From positions 2,914,001-2,978,000 of the forward strand of contig JAPFFF010000016.1 in assembly GCA_039105265.1 (NCBI GenBank): 64,000 nucleotides of DNA, written 5' to 3'. The notes below the pieces were generated by a model. It had not been told where the DNA came from. It worked only from the letters and a program-made list of their open reading frames with translations, and did no database searches. Below are positions 56,209 to 64,000 of this stretch, one piece after another; within the stretch, counting starts at the first letter, position 1; each line of letters begins with the position of its first letter. This DNA is from Tritrichomonas musculus (lineage: Eukaryota; Parabasalia; Tritrichomonadida; Tritrichomonadidae). The position numbers and the translations under genes were made by a program.

Positions 56209-56793
56209 CACCTGTTTCACTTTTGTAACGGAAATTTTCATTTTCGTAACGGAAAATACAAAAACATAAGAAAATTTAAAGCATTTCAAATATTTATAAT
56301 GAGTAAAATTTTTATTAAAAAAGTTTATCTGCATATATTTTATCTCAATTAATTTTATGTCACTAGATTTTTGAAAGAAAAAAATGGAATAACAAAATGA
56401 TAAAAATGCTTTATTATTTCAAAAACTGTAGTAGCGTTTGGATTCATATTTTTTAAAAATCTTAATTGTCCCTATTAAAAAATAGTATTATATTTTTTTG
56501 GATTCGTTCTCACTTGTAAAACGATTATTTATTTTCAATACATTAAACGATCAAAATACGATTATTTTTAATTCAAAAAAATTTTATACGTTATTTCAAA
56601 AAAAATAGAACAAAAACGATCATTTTCAACTGAAAAATAGATGTCAGCGCTACTGTTTTTGATCAAATTTAAATTTTTCGTTTTAAAAATCACTAATTCT
56701 TCATACAAAAATCATATATTCATATTTTCTGTAACAAAAATGAAAATTTCCGTTCCGAAAGTTGAATTTTCCGTTACAAAAGTGAAACAGGTG
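56209..56793. mobile_element. 585-bp MITE with TA duplication
   Basis: CACCTGTTTCACTTTTGTAA begins the left end at 56209, and its complement ends the element at 56793. The perfect outer arm is about 26 bp, followed by an imperfect subterminal part with further GTAACGGAAA copies (two on the left, about three on the right, some with changes). TA flanks both sides (56207-56208 and 56794-56795). There is no coding content. TA target and size fit a Tc1/mariner-type MITE. Confidence 0.85.
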
Positions 56794-57900
56794 TATTTAT
56801 ATATGTATTATCAATAATTTGAGAAAATTTATTGAAAGAAAAAAAGCATTCTTCTTTACAGATTTATCGATTGCAACCCAATTAACGATTTTAGAGATAC
56901 TATTCTGAGATTTTGCTCATTCAACATATTCTTGTCATGATATCTTCGCTAACTAAGATAAATTCAAGAGGGTTCCATTGAATGTTTTGAAGAGCGCGAA
57001 AAAAATCGATTTTATTAGATAAAAAATAAATTAAACGTGCATTAAATATTACCACGATTTTTTTTTTTTGAAAGGATTTGAAAGAGCTTTTAAAATATCC
57101 GAAAAAATTGAAAGAATTTGTAATTATATTTTCATAGGTGCAACATCTAGCATCTTGTGATACAATCATTCCTTAAGTAATATATATTATTCTATAACAT
57201 TTTTTAAAGCTAATTATAATTTTTTATAGAGATAGCTTATGACAATTCCAAGATATAGATAAAATATTTTTGGGAAAAAACGTGCTATATCAATTTCTTT
57301 CAAATAAAATCCATAAAAAATATAAAAGTCATTCAAAATTTTTTTCAAAAAATGCAAAATATTAATAATTCATTATAAGATTTGATACATATTTATAATG
57401 AATATATTATTATATTATGTGATTATAACTCTCAAATCAGTTTTATTTATTTTCCTTATTAAGATAAAATATTATTATTTATATCAAATTGCCATCAGAA
57501 AATCCATCATAAACTTCTCAAAATTCATCAAATAAAATAAATAATTTATCAAAAAGTTGATATTAAACAAAAGCATATCTCAGTTTTCACAGTAACAATT
57601 CTTATTAAATTTATATTTTAGATATAATATATATAATGTAAACTGTATAATGGTTTAAAACCGTTTTTTTATAAATATAATTATCTTTGTATTTTAATAA
57701 ATAAATATAAATTGTTAAATAATATATAATAATAATAATAATCAATATAAAATATATATAATGTATATAAATGTTAAAAATGATTCCATATCATGAGATA
57801 TATTATTATGATACTTTTTGGGAAAAACCGATAAAGATACATTTAAAAATTTTTACAATAAAAAATAATTTTTTTAAAAAGTTTTAAAGCATTTTTTATT
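56794..57900. other. Intergenic, no gene seen
   Basis: A+T-rich, with simple (TAA)n and (TA)n stretches around 57725-57780. No supportable gene. Confidence 0.5.
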
Positions 57901-58884
57901 ATGTCGAAACTTGAAACATCATTTAGTGAAGCAACAACTGATCCAAATACAGATGAACGTGATCCAGAAACAGTTGATTTACATAGTAGAGCTCCACCAA
58001 ATGCAACACAAAATACGATTAATGTTTTAAATGAAGCACTTAAAGGCAATTTTGATCCTATTGAAAAAGTAAGAGCGTCACAATCAACACCAATTTCTGA
58101 AGGAGTAAAAAATTTCAATGATTATGTTAATTTTGAAAATACAAAAATATTAACAAGACATTATTATCCAAACAATTGTGATGATCCAAATCGCCTTCCA
58201 CTTATGATATTTATTCATGGAGGAGGATGGTGCCTTTCATCTGTAGAGCATCGAAATCATTTTGCGTCCGAATTAGCTAAACGACATAATCTTGAAGTCG
58301 TATCAATCAATAATTCATTAAGTCCTGATGTTAAATTTGGACGAGCTCTTGATGAACAATTTGCTGTTTATCTCCATCTTTTGAAGCAATCTTCTGATTC
58401 GAGACTTATTTTCCTTTGTGGTGATAGTTCAGGAGGAAATCAAGTTCCTTGCTTAACTCACAAAATTATTGATAATAAGGTTTCCAAACCGACAGCAATT
58501 CTACTTTTTTATCCAGTTATTGATTTAATTAATGATTATCCATCATACAAGATTTATAAGTCAGGCTTTTCTTTGGATTACGACTTAATGCGAAAATATA
58601 TCGAATGCTATTGCCCTGATCCTGAGTGGAGAAAGAGTCATCTTGCTTCTCCAATTTTAGGTGATCTTCATCCTTTCCCACCAACTCTTGTTATTACTTC
58701 ACAGTTTGATATTTTACGAAACGAAGGTCTTGCATTCGCAAAGAAATTGGATGAAAGTGGAGTTAAAGTTAGATATATCTGCATGGAATCGGCTGAGCAT
58801 GGATTTCTAAATCATCCTGGATTAAAGAAGCTTGAAAATATATGTCATTCTCATATTTCGAATTTTCTTAATTCTTTTATCTAA
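57901..58884 (+). CDS. Alpha/beta-hydrolase, HSL-type esterase/lipase
   Basis: This 327-residue protein has the hormone-sensitive-lipase family signatures: IFIHGGGWCLSS (about 102-113) as oxyanion-hole HGGG, GDSSGGN near 173 as nucleophile elbow with Ser, SQFDILRNEG near 271 carrying the acid, and AEHGFL near 299 carrying the His. All catalytic residues are present. It should hydrolyse short-chain or carbamoyl-like esters in the cytosol, as no signal peptide is seen. The first 80 residues form a helical cap typical of the family (NVLNEALKGNFDPIEKVRAS). The length is standard. The family is common in bacteria, so lateral origin is possible. Confidence 0.88.
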   Translation: MSKLETSFSEATTDPNTDERDPETVDLHSRAPPNATQNTINVLNEALKGNFDPIEKVRASQSTPISEGVKNFNDYVNFENTKILTRHYYPNNCDDPNRLPLMIFIHGGGWCLSSVEHRNHFASELAKRHNLEVVSINNSLSPDVKFGRALDEQFAVYLHLLKQSSDSRLIFLCGDSSGGNQVPCLTHKIIDNKVSKPTAILLFYPVIDLINDYPSYKIYKSGFSLDYDLMRKYIECYCPDPEWRKSHLASPILGDLHPFPPTLVITSQFDILRNEGLAFAKKLDESGVKVRYICMESAEHGFLNHPGLKKLENICHSHISNFLNSFI

Positions 58885-59153
58885 TAAACATTGAATTTTT
58901 TTATACATTTTTTTTTTTTTGACCTCATCTTGACGTTTTTATAATGAAGTGGAAAATTAAAAATTGTGGCATAATGAAATAATCTGCTCATCATTTTAAC
59001 GAAGTTTGTAAATGGGCCACTCGAGCCGATTTCTTTTTAACTTATAGAAACTACTTATTAGATGTAACAAAACGATATTTATTAAATCTCAACTATATCT
59101 TACAGCAAACTAATAAATACGTACTCCTTAATGGTTTAGCATGTATTCAGTGT

Positions 59154-59310
59154 ATTTTAGTAGATAAGTGCGGCCGAGTCAAATTGTTGATTTTGGACTA
59201 TCGATAATTCTCAGTAACAATAGTTTCGGCAGTAATTTTGATGACAACTTTTTCAAAGTTCGTAAAAAAATTGAAAGTGAAGATAAGAATAGAATCAGCC
59301 TCAAGTAAAT
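59154..59310 (+). pseudogene. Protein kinase fragment around the DFG motif
   Basis: One frame reads ILVDKCGRVK and the next VDFGLSIILSNNSFGSNFDD. Joined by a single frameshift, these are kinase subdomains VIb-VIII. Nothing of the N-lobe or C-lobe is recognisable nearby, so this is a small relic. 58885-59153 otherwise shows only a T-run and ordinary noncoding sequence. Confidence 0.5.
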
Positions 59311-59602
59311 TAAAGTAAATCAAGCTAATAGAAAAAAAATTTTTATGCAAAATTACATTTAAACTCTTGCATATTTCATCATAATTCTGGAGAAACTGGT
59401 ATCATCATCTTAAAATTGAAAAAGAAGATAAGTTAACATTTTAACCAATTGTTAATAGAACAGCTAGACAGATTGAATCTGCTCTTGCTGATTCAATCAG
59501 CGAATTGAAAATGGATTCATTTGCTTTTAATATTAAAAGAATAAAAATAATAAAACTGCAGTTTGAAGCACTTGATCAATAAAACTTCAGCCTTAATTAA
59601 GT

Positions 59603-59842
59603 GCTGGAGCAATTACAGACATTGCTATTGGTGAAGCTTAATTTGTTGCAATAATCTTTTTGGAATATTTGAGAAAGGGACGAAAAACTGCACCAAATAC
59701 AGCTGAAATTGTTAGTCAAAAAGTTGATTCAAACAACTTTTCAAATGATCATATAACTGATAATAACAAAAGCATTTGAGTTAATTCAAACAATCAGCCA
59801 TCGTATAATCAAGAAGATGAAGATCCTTTCAATAATAATTGA
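59603..59842 (+). pseudogene. Decayed C-terminal tail of a membrane protein
   Basis: A frame of 80 codons, broken by TAA and TGA, reads GAITDIAIGEA-stop-FVAIIFLEYLRKGRK, a membrane-helix remnant with a basic stop-transfer end, then an Asn/Ser-rich tail ending EDEDPFNNN. This layout matches the anchor and tail of the surface protein at 61753-63786, which ends EDDPFKDDFIQ. It is probably the remnant of a related surface gene. Confidence 0.55.
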
Positions 59843-60125
59843 TTGATTTTATTAAAATTATACATTTGGTTTTGTGTTAATATATACATTTTATCTAAAT
59901 ATAAATATATTATCTATTTTTTATTGTATTATTGAATCATATATGAAATATAAGTAAAATTTTGAAATTATTTAAGGAAATTATTTTGCTTGGTTCTCCA
60001 TTTATTCCAAAGAAAGGAAGAAAATTGAAAAAACGTTTTGAATAAAAAATACGTTTATATTTTATGAAAATTTGAAAACTTATCGTTCTCATTTTTAGGA
60101 TTCCAAGAAATATTACCTTTATCCA
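59843..60125 (+). promoter_or_regulatory. Upstream region with TCATTT box
   Basis: TCATTT at 60089-60094 lies about 32 nt before the ATG of the coiled-coil gene. Nothing else is seen in the interval. Confidence 0.35.
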
Positions 60126-61289
60126 ATGACTGAAAAATTATCATCATCAAATATGAATGAATATATAAATAATTATCAATTTGATATTAATTTACTTAAA
60201 TTTCGCATCCAAGAGCTTGAAATCTGCCTTGGAAATCAAAATAATGATAAAATAGAACAAGTTAAAGAACAAAAAAATCAACCTAACAAAAGGAAAAGCA
60301 CCAAAAAAGTTAAAAAAAGTCAAAATCAGGCTAATCAGAAAAATATTCCATTTTCAGAGAAAGTTAAAAAATACCAGGCAATGATATCAATGAATATGTC
60401 TCTAGCAGAAGAAAATAAGATATTAAAAGCTGAAATTGAAAAACGTAATTCGATAATTGATCAACATGAAACATCGATACAAATTCTTTCCAATCAAAAT
60501 ATAATATTGAAGAAAGAAATTAAACTTTTAAAGGATATTAATGATCGCCTAAATAAAAAGGAAGACAATCAAAAACAAAATAATAATAATAATAATATTG
60601 AAGAAAGAGCATGTAAAGAAAAAACTAATATTAACATATCTAACAAAAATATTTTCGCAGAAATGCTAAATGAACTCAATGAAAGCAATAATAATTTATG
60701 CACTACTATAAAATATCAGAAAGAAAAGCTTGACCATTTAAGAACAGAAAACAATAATATGAAAAAGTTAATTAAAAATGATGAAAGAAACGATGAAAAT
60801 AATGAGAAATATAATGATAAACTTCATTTGATGGAAATACAAATGAAACGAATTGAACAAGAAAAAGAAAGTCTTCATGATATTATTGATCAAAATGAAT
60901 ATACAATTGAACAATTAAAAAAAGAAATAGAATATCTCAAAAAAACAAATCAAACTAAGAAAAATATAAATAAAGAAAATCAACCAAGCTTCAATAAAAA
61001 CTTAACTAATTCTAATTTTAAAGAAGAACAAGATAGCCAGATTTTAGCAAAAAACGAAGATATTAATTATATTAGACTGAATCCTGTTAAAATAACATCA
61101 GAAAAACATCAGTTAACAAACAGCGACGAAAAAGATGCTATTTTATTTCCAGTAAACAAAAATAACGGCAACAATATAAATATTAACATTAATCTTCAAA
61201 TTAACAAGAAAGGAACATCATTTGTTAATGAATATTATACAGATGAAATTGAAATGAATGAAGAAGAAGATTTTTTACAAGATCATTAA
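60126..61289 (+). CDS. Coiled-coil protein
   Basis: This 387-residue protein is dominated by heptad-like Leu/Ile/Asn patterns. Coils cover about 15-40 (KFRIQELEICLGNQ), 85-145 (LAEENKILKAEIEKRNSIID) and 175-280 (MEIQMKRIEQEKESLHDIID), joined by basic linkers such as KRKSTKKVKK and Asn runs. The C-terminus (about 285-387) is disordered and acidic, ending EEEDFLQDH. There is no membrane segment or enzymatic motif. A structural, cytoskeletal or centrosomal role is common for such proteins but cannot be shown here. Confidence 0.75.
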   Translation: MTEKLSSSNMNEYINNYQFDINLLKFRIQELEICLGNQNNDKIEQVKEQKNQPNKRKSTKKVKKSQNQANQKNIPFSEKVKKYQAMISMNMSLAEENKILKAEIEKRNSIIDQHETSIQILSNQNIILKKEIKLLKDINDRLNKKEDNQKQNNNNNNIEERACKEKTNINISNKNIFAEMLNELNESNNNLCTTIKYQKEKLDHLRTENNNMKKLIKNDERNDENNEKYNDKLHLMEIQMKRIEQEKESLHDIIDQNEYTIEQLKKEIEYLKKTNQTKKNINKENQPSFNKNLTNSNFKEEQDSQILAKNEDINYIRLNPVKITSEKHQLTNSDEKDAILFPVNKNNGNNINININLQINKKGTSFVNEYYTDEIEMNEEEDFLQDH

Positions 61290-61752
61290 ATCTTTTATTA
61301 TTAACAGAAAATAATAAAGAATAGAATGTTTGAAGTCTAAATTGAACCTAAAAATAGTTTAATAAAAAAATAAATAATTATTTAATTAGTTTTCTTGCTG
61401 ATTTTAATTCTTCTTAAGAGATATTGAAAAAAAAAAAAAAAAAAAAAAAAAAAGCTTTCTGCTACTTTAAAATACATGTTATAAAAAGCTTAATTTAATT
61501 ATAAACTATATGTTGAATTTTCGTTTTCGCAGAAGAACTCGATTATAATACGACTTTTTCAATACTTTTTAAAACTTTTTCAATACATATTAAAATTGTT
61601 GAATTGAAAAAAAAAAAAAAAAAAAAAAGGATGAGATGAAACATGAACATATCAACAATCTCATAACAAATATTAATTTAAACATGAACAGGATTATATT
61701 TGAACATTATCAAATTAATTTTAGTATTTCAAAATGATTTATTATATTTCTT
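61290..61752. other. Convergent intergenic region with two A tracts
   Basis: Holds about A25 at 61429-61453 and about A23 at 61606-61628. No gene is seen. Confidence 0.6.
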
Positions 61753-63786
61753 TTATTGAATGAAATCATCTTTAAATGGATCATCTTCTGCATTTTTATC
61801 ATAAAGTGGATTGTCTCTGTTAAGAGCACTTTGTGAATCTTCAATTGTTTCGAGGTCACCAATTTCAGGCTTTGGATGCTTTTTAATTAAGAAAAATGCA
61901 ACAATAGCGGCAGCTATTGCAGCAGCACCAACACCGGCAGCTATGCCAGCAATCATTGCAGTTTTATTTGATTTCTGAATGTTTTCTTTTGGAATAAAAA
62001 CTGCTGAATTAGTAAATTCAAAAGACTTTGTAAATTCATTCGAGCTAGAAAACTCTTTTGAACTTGAAAATACATGAGAACTAGAAAATGGATCAGAACT
62101 AGCAAATAGACTTGATTTTGTGAAATCATTTGAATTAGAAAACACGTTAGAATTTGTGAAAGCATTTGAATTAGAAAACACGTTAGAATTTGTGAAAGCA
62201 TTTGAATTAGAAAACACGTTAGAATTTGTGAAAGCATTTGAATTAGAAAACACGTTAGAATTTGTGAAAGCATTTGAATTAGAAAAAACTTTTGAATCAG
62301 TGAACTTTTTAGAATTGGAAAACTTCTTGGTACCGGTGAACACTTTAGAACTAGAGAATTCTTTAGAATCAGAAAAACCTCTTGATTCAGAGAATTTCTT
62401 TGTGCTTGAAAATTCTTTAGAATCAGAAAAACCTCTTGATTCAGAGAATTTCTTTGTGCTTGAAAATTCTTTTGAATTAGAGAATTCCATTGAATTTGTG
62501 AAAAAATAAGAAGGAGAAGGAGTCAAAGGAGCAGCTGTCACTTCACCTTTACATTCGCCTAGATTCAACTGGGGGATATCGTTAAATGTAACCGTATTTG
62601 CAACACAATTCAATGTTTCAATTTTACCAGTATTAAAAGCAACTCTATCATTTCCGCAGTCATAATAACAATCAATGAGAGTGACTGGATACGGGCTAAC
62701 TTTTCCACCTTTTGTTCCCCTTGATATGATTCTCGAAAAATCGTCATCATTATCGTTAAATTTGTTATTCATGAAGCAGAAGCCTGTGATTACGATGCTG
62801 TCTGTTGCATGACTACTTGTATAACGTACATGAATCAGTCCAGAGTATTTCGGATCACCTGGGTCGATGTTCGAACGATGAAGAGTAATTTCTTGAATAT
62901 TAGAATCAAATAATAAAAGATTTTTCGTTTTTATGTCTGAATAGGCTACAGAATACATGCATTTCATCTTCGATATCGTCTGAAATCTAAAGAAGCCTTC
63001 AGTAACCCACCGGTACTCAATTCCGCCACAATAATATGCATTTGAATCAGTTGCATTAACGTCTTGTGAGGAAGCATTTTGTGCTTGAAGGTCAAATTGG
63101 GCACCTCTCACTTGAACTGAATTTTGGCCTGGACAGTTGACCGTTGATGCATAATATAATATTGTTTTTTTGGCTGCTGAAAAAATAGCAATTCCATACA
63201 ATTGTGGGTTGCCTTTTAGGTTTTGAAAACAACAATATTGAATATCCATCTCTTGAAGTTGTTCATCATTGAAATTTGGGGGACCTGTTGAAAACTTTTT
63301 GGCAATGAAGCAGGCACCACCTGCATTTTCAGATGTTGAGCAGGAATTAAAGATGGTATTATGAATAATAACACAACATTCTTGTTCAATGCAAATTGCA
63401 CCGCCTCTGGTTTTAGATGAACAATCAATGAAAGTACATCCTGTGATGGTGACATTACCACAATCACCTTTGAAGTAAGATTGTGTATTATTTATTGTTT
63501 GACCTCCGATTGGGGCATTTGGTTGATAAATATAACCTTCATGCAAAAAACATTGTTGTTCTGAATTAAAATTGATAGCATTGCTTAGTGTATGAGATAT
63601 TAAAACATTTGATAGAACTGTAAAATGATTAGTTGAAGCCGAATAAAAAATATTTGATAAAGAACGCTGAAAATGGGATTTAAAAAAACCAGTGTTGATC
63701 CTATGCTGTTTTAACTGTATTGCATAGAAAGGAGAAGTTGACATTAAGGATATGATATTTAAAGCGATGAATGTAGAATTCAACAT
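61753..63786 (-). CDS. Pmp-like surface protein with hexapeptide stalk, membrane anchor and NPLY tail
   Basis: With the ATG at 63786 the protein has 677 residues; an upstream TTG is not needed. The N-terminus (MLNSTFIALNIISLMSTSPF) is a likely signal peptide. Residues about 60-400 carry beta-helix features of the chlamydial polymorphic-membrane-protein type seen in trichomonads: FIDCSSKTRGGAICIEQ, NTIFNSCSTSENAGGACF. A Ser/Asn/Lys/Phe stalk of about 150 residues with six-residue periodicity follows (SNAFTNSNVFSN). Next is one membrane helix near 625-650 (AGIAAGVGAAAIAAAIVAFF), then a short tail with NPLY, an NPxY-type internalisation motif, and EDDPF. This suggests a cell-surface protein, possibly adhesive. 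Confidence 0.85.
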   Translation of the reverse strand: MLNSTFIALNIISLMSTSPFYAIQLKQHRINTGFFKSHFQRSLSNIFYSASTNHFTVLSNVLISHTLSNAINFNSEQQCFLHEGYIYQPNAPIGGQTINNTQSYFKGDCGNVTITGCTFIDCSSKTRGGAICIEQECCVIIHNTIFNSCSTSENAGGACFIAKKFSTGPPNFNDEQLQEMDIQYCCFQNLKGNPQLYGIAIFSAAKKTILYYASTVNCPGQNSVQVRGAQFDLQAQNASSQDVNATDSNAYYCGGIEYRWVTEGFFRFQTISKMKCMYSVAYSDIKTKNLLLFDSNIQEITLHRSNIDPGDPKYSGLIHVRYTSSHATDSIVITGFCFMNNKFNDNDDDFSRIISRGTKGGKVSPYPVTLIDCYYDCGNDRVAFNTGKIETLNCVANTVTFNDIPQLNLGECKGEVTAAPLTPSPSYFFTNSMEFSNSKEFSSTKKFSESRGFSDSKEFSSTKKFSESRGFSDSKEFSSSKVFTGTKKFSNSKKFTDSKVFSNSNAFTNSNVFSNSNAFTNSNVFSNSNAFTNSNVFSNSNAFTNSNVFSNSNDFTKSSLFASSDPFSSSHVFSSSKEFSSSNEFTKSFEFTNSAVFIPKENIQKSNKTAMIAGIAAGVGAAAIAAAIVAFFLIKKHPKPEIGDLETIEDSQSALNRDNPLYDKNAEDDPFKDDFIQ
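62041..62510 (-). repeat. Coding minisatellite for the stalk
   Basis: The 18-bp base period encodes six residues. Within it are about four near-perfect 36-bp units at roughly 62137-62280 and two 54-bp units at roughly 62355-62465. All spacings keep the frame, so stalk length can change without frame loss. Confidence 0.85.
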
Positions 63787-64000
63787 TTTTATAATACCTA
63801 TCAAAAATCATTTTTATAGAAAAAAAAATTATTTTTTTTTTATAAAATACAAATATATTATTATTTAAACGTTAAAAAGATTATTAAATTATTTTTTTAA
63901 TTTTACAAATAATTAAATTTAAGATATTAAATTTATTAAAGTAGTTTATAAAATTTGCATTGTAATAAAAATAAAAATTTAAAAAAAAAACCAGTTTATT
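63787..64000. other. Upstream region of the surface gene
   Basis: A+T-rich with A- and T-runs; no gene or clear box is seen. Confidence 0.3.

Overview
The window looks like nuclear DNA of a parabasalid protist, most probably a Tritrichomonas-type trichomonad. The basis is the composition (strongly A+T-rich, with intergenic homopolymer tracts), the absence of operons and of spliceosomal introns with the known trichomonad signals, initiator-like TCATTT boxes a few to about 33 nt upstream of several ATGs, and the gene families: DUF3447-type ankyrin proteins, BspA-type leucine-rich repeats (LRR), kinases fused to Sel1 repeats, a Pmp-like beta-helix surface protein and abundant DNA transposons. 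Species assignment is inference.

Layout. 1-8.2 kb: a complete ankyrin protein, a small C2-like protein, an unknown protein and a 1267-residue lysine-rich protein with three ubiquitin-like repeats. 8.5-19.2 kb: a rearranged zone holding one intact kinase-Sel1 gene (9975-12323) between two partial copies of a pseudogene-bearing segment (A1/B1 and A2/B2). One copy of B is split by a 1723-bp inverted-repeat transposon (15663-17385), and a second inverted-repeat element follows (17829-19227). 19.4-27.8 kb: a 2793-residue protein with a kinase, Sel1 repeats, a pseudokinase, 56 LRR units of exactly 69 bp and a C-terminal NMN/nicotinate-mononucleotide adenylyltransferase-like domain. 28.7-31.3 kb: three small minus-strand genes (a metallo-beta-lactamase-fold hydrolase, an Ap4A phosphorylase and a secreted protein whose frame is broken once). 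32.2-38.4 kb: what appears to be one long minus-strand ankyrin-kinase gene. Each of seven ankyrin units is 81-84 nt and is separated from the next by an A+T-rich spacer of 32-1655 nt. 38.7-42.0 kb: a Mutator/Kolobok-like transposase gene inside nested terminal repeats. 42.5-46.2 kb: a kinase pseudogene, an LRR fragment and a complete LRR protein. 46.8-51.5 kb: a 1594-residue kinase-Sel1 protein. 51.5-57.9 kb: mostly noncoding, with gene relics, one unknown gene and a 585-bp MITE. 57.9-63.8 kb: an HSL-type esterase, two pseudogene fragments, a coiled-coil protein and a single-pass surface protein with a hexapeptide-repeat stalk.

The main theme is modular signalling proteins (kinase or pseudokinase plus Sel1, ankyrin or LRR repeats). 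A roughly 200-residue pre-kinase module is shared by the 19440 and 46761 genes. Repeat expansion, local duplication and TA- or TTAA-inserting DNA transposons are reshaping the region. The most unusual items are the kinase-pseudokinase-LRR-adenylyltransferase fusion and the one-unit-per-island ankyrin gene. All functions are inferred from sequence patterns; no database search was run.
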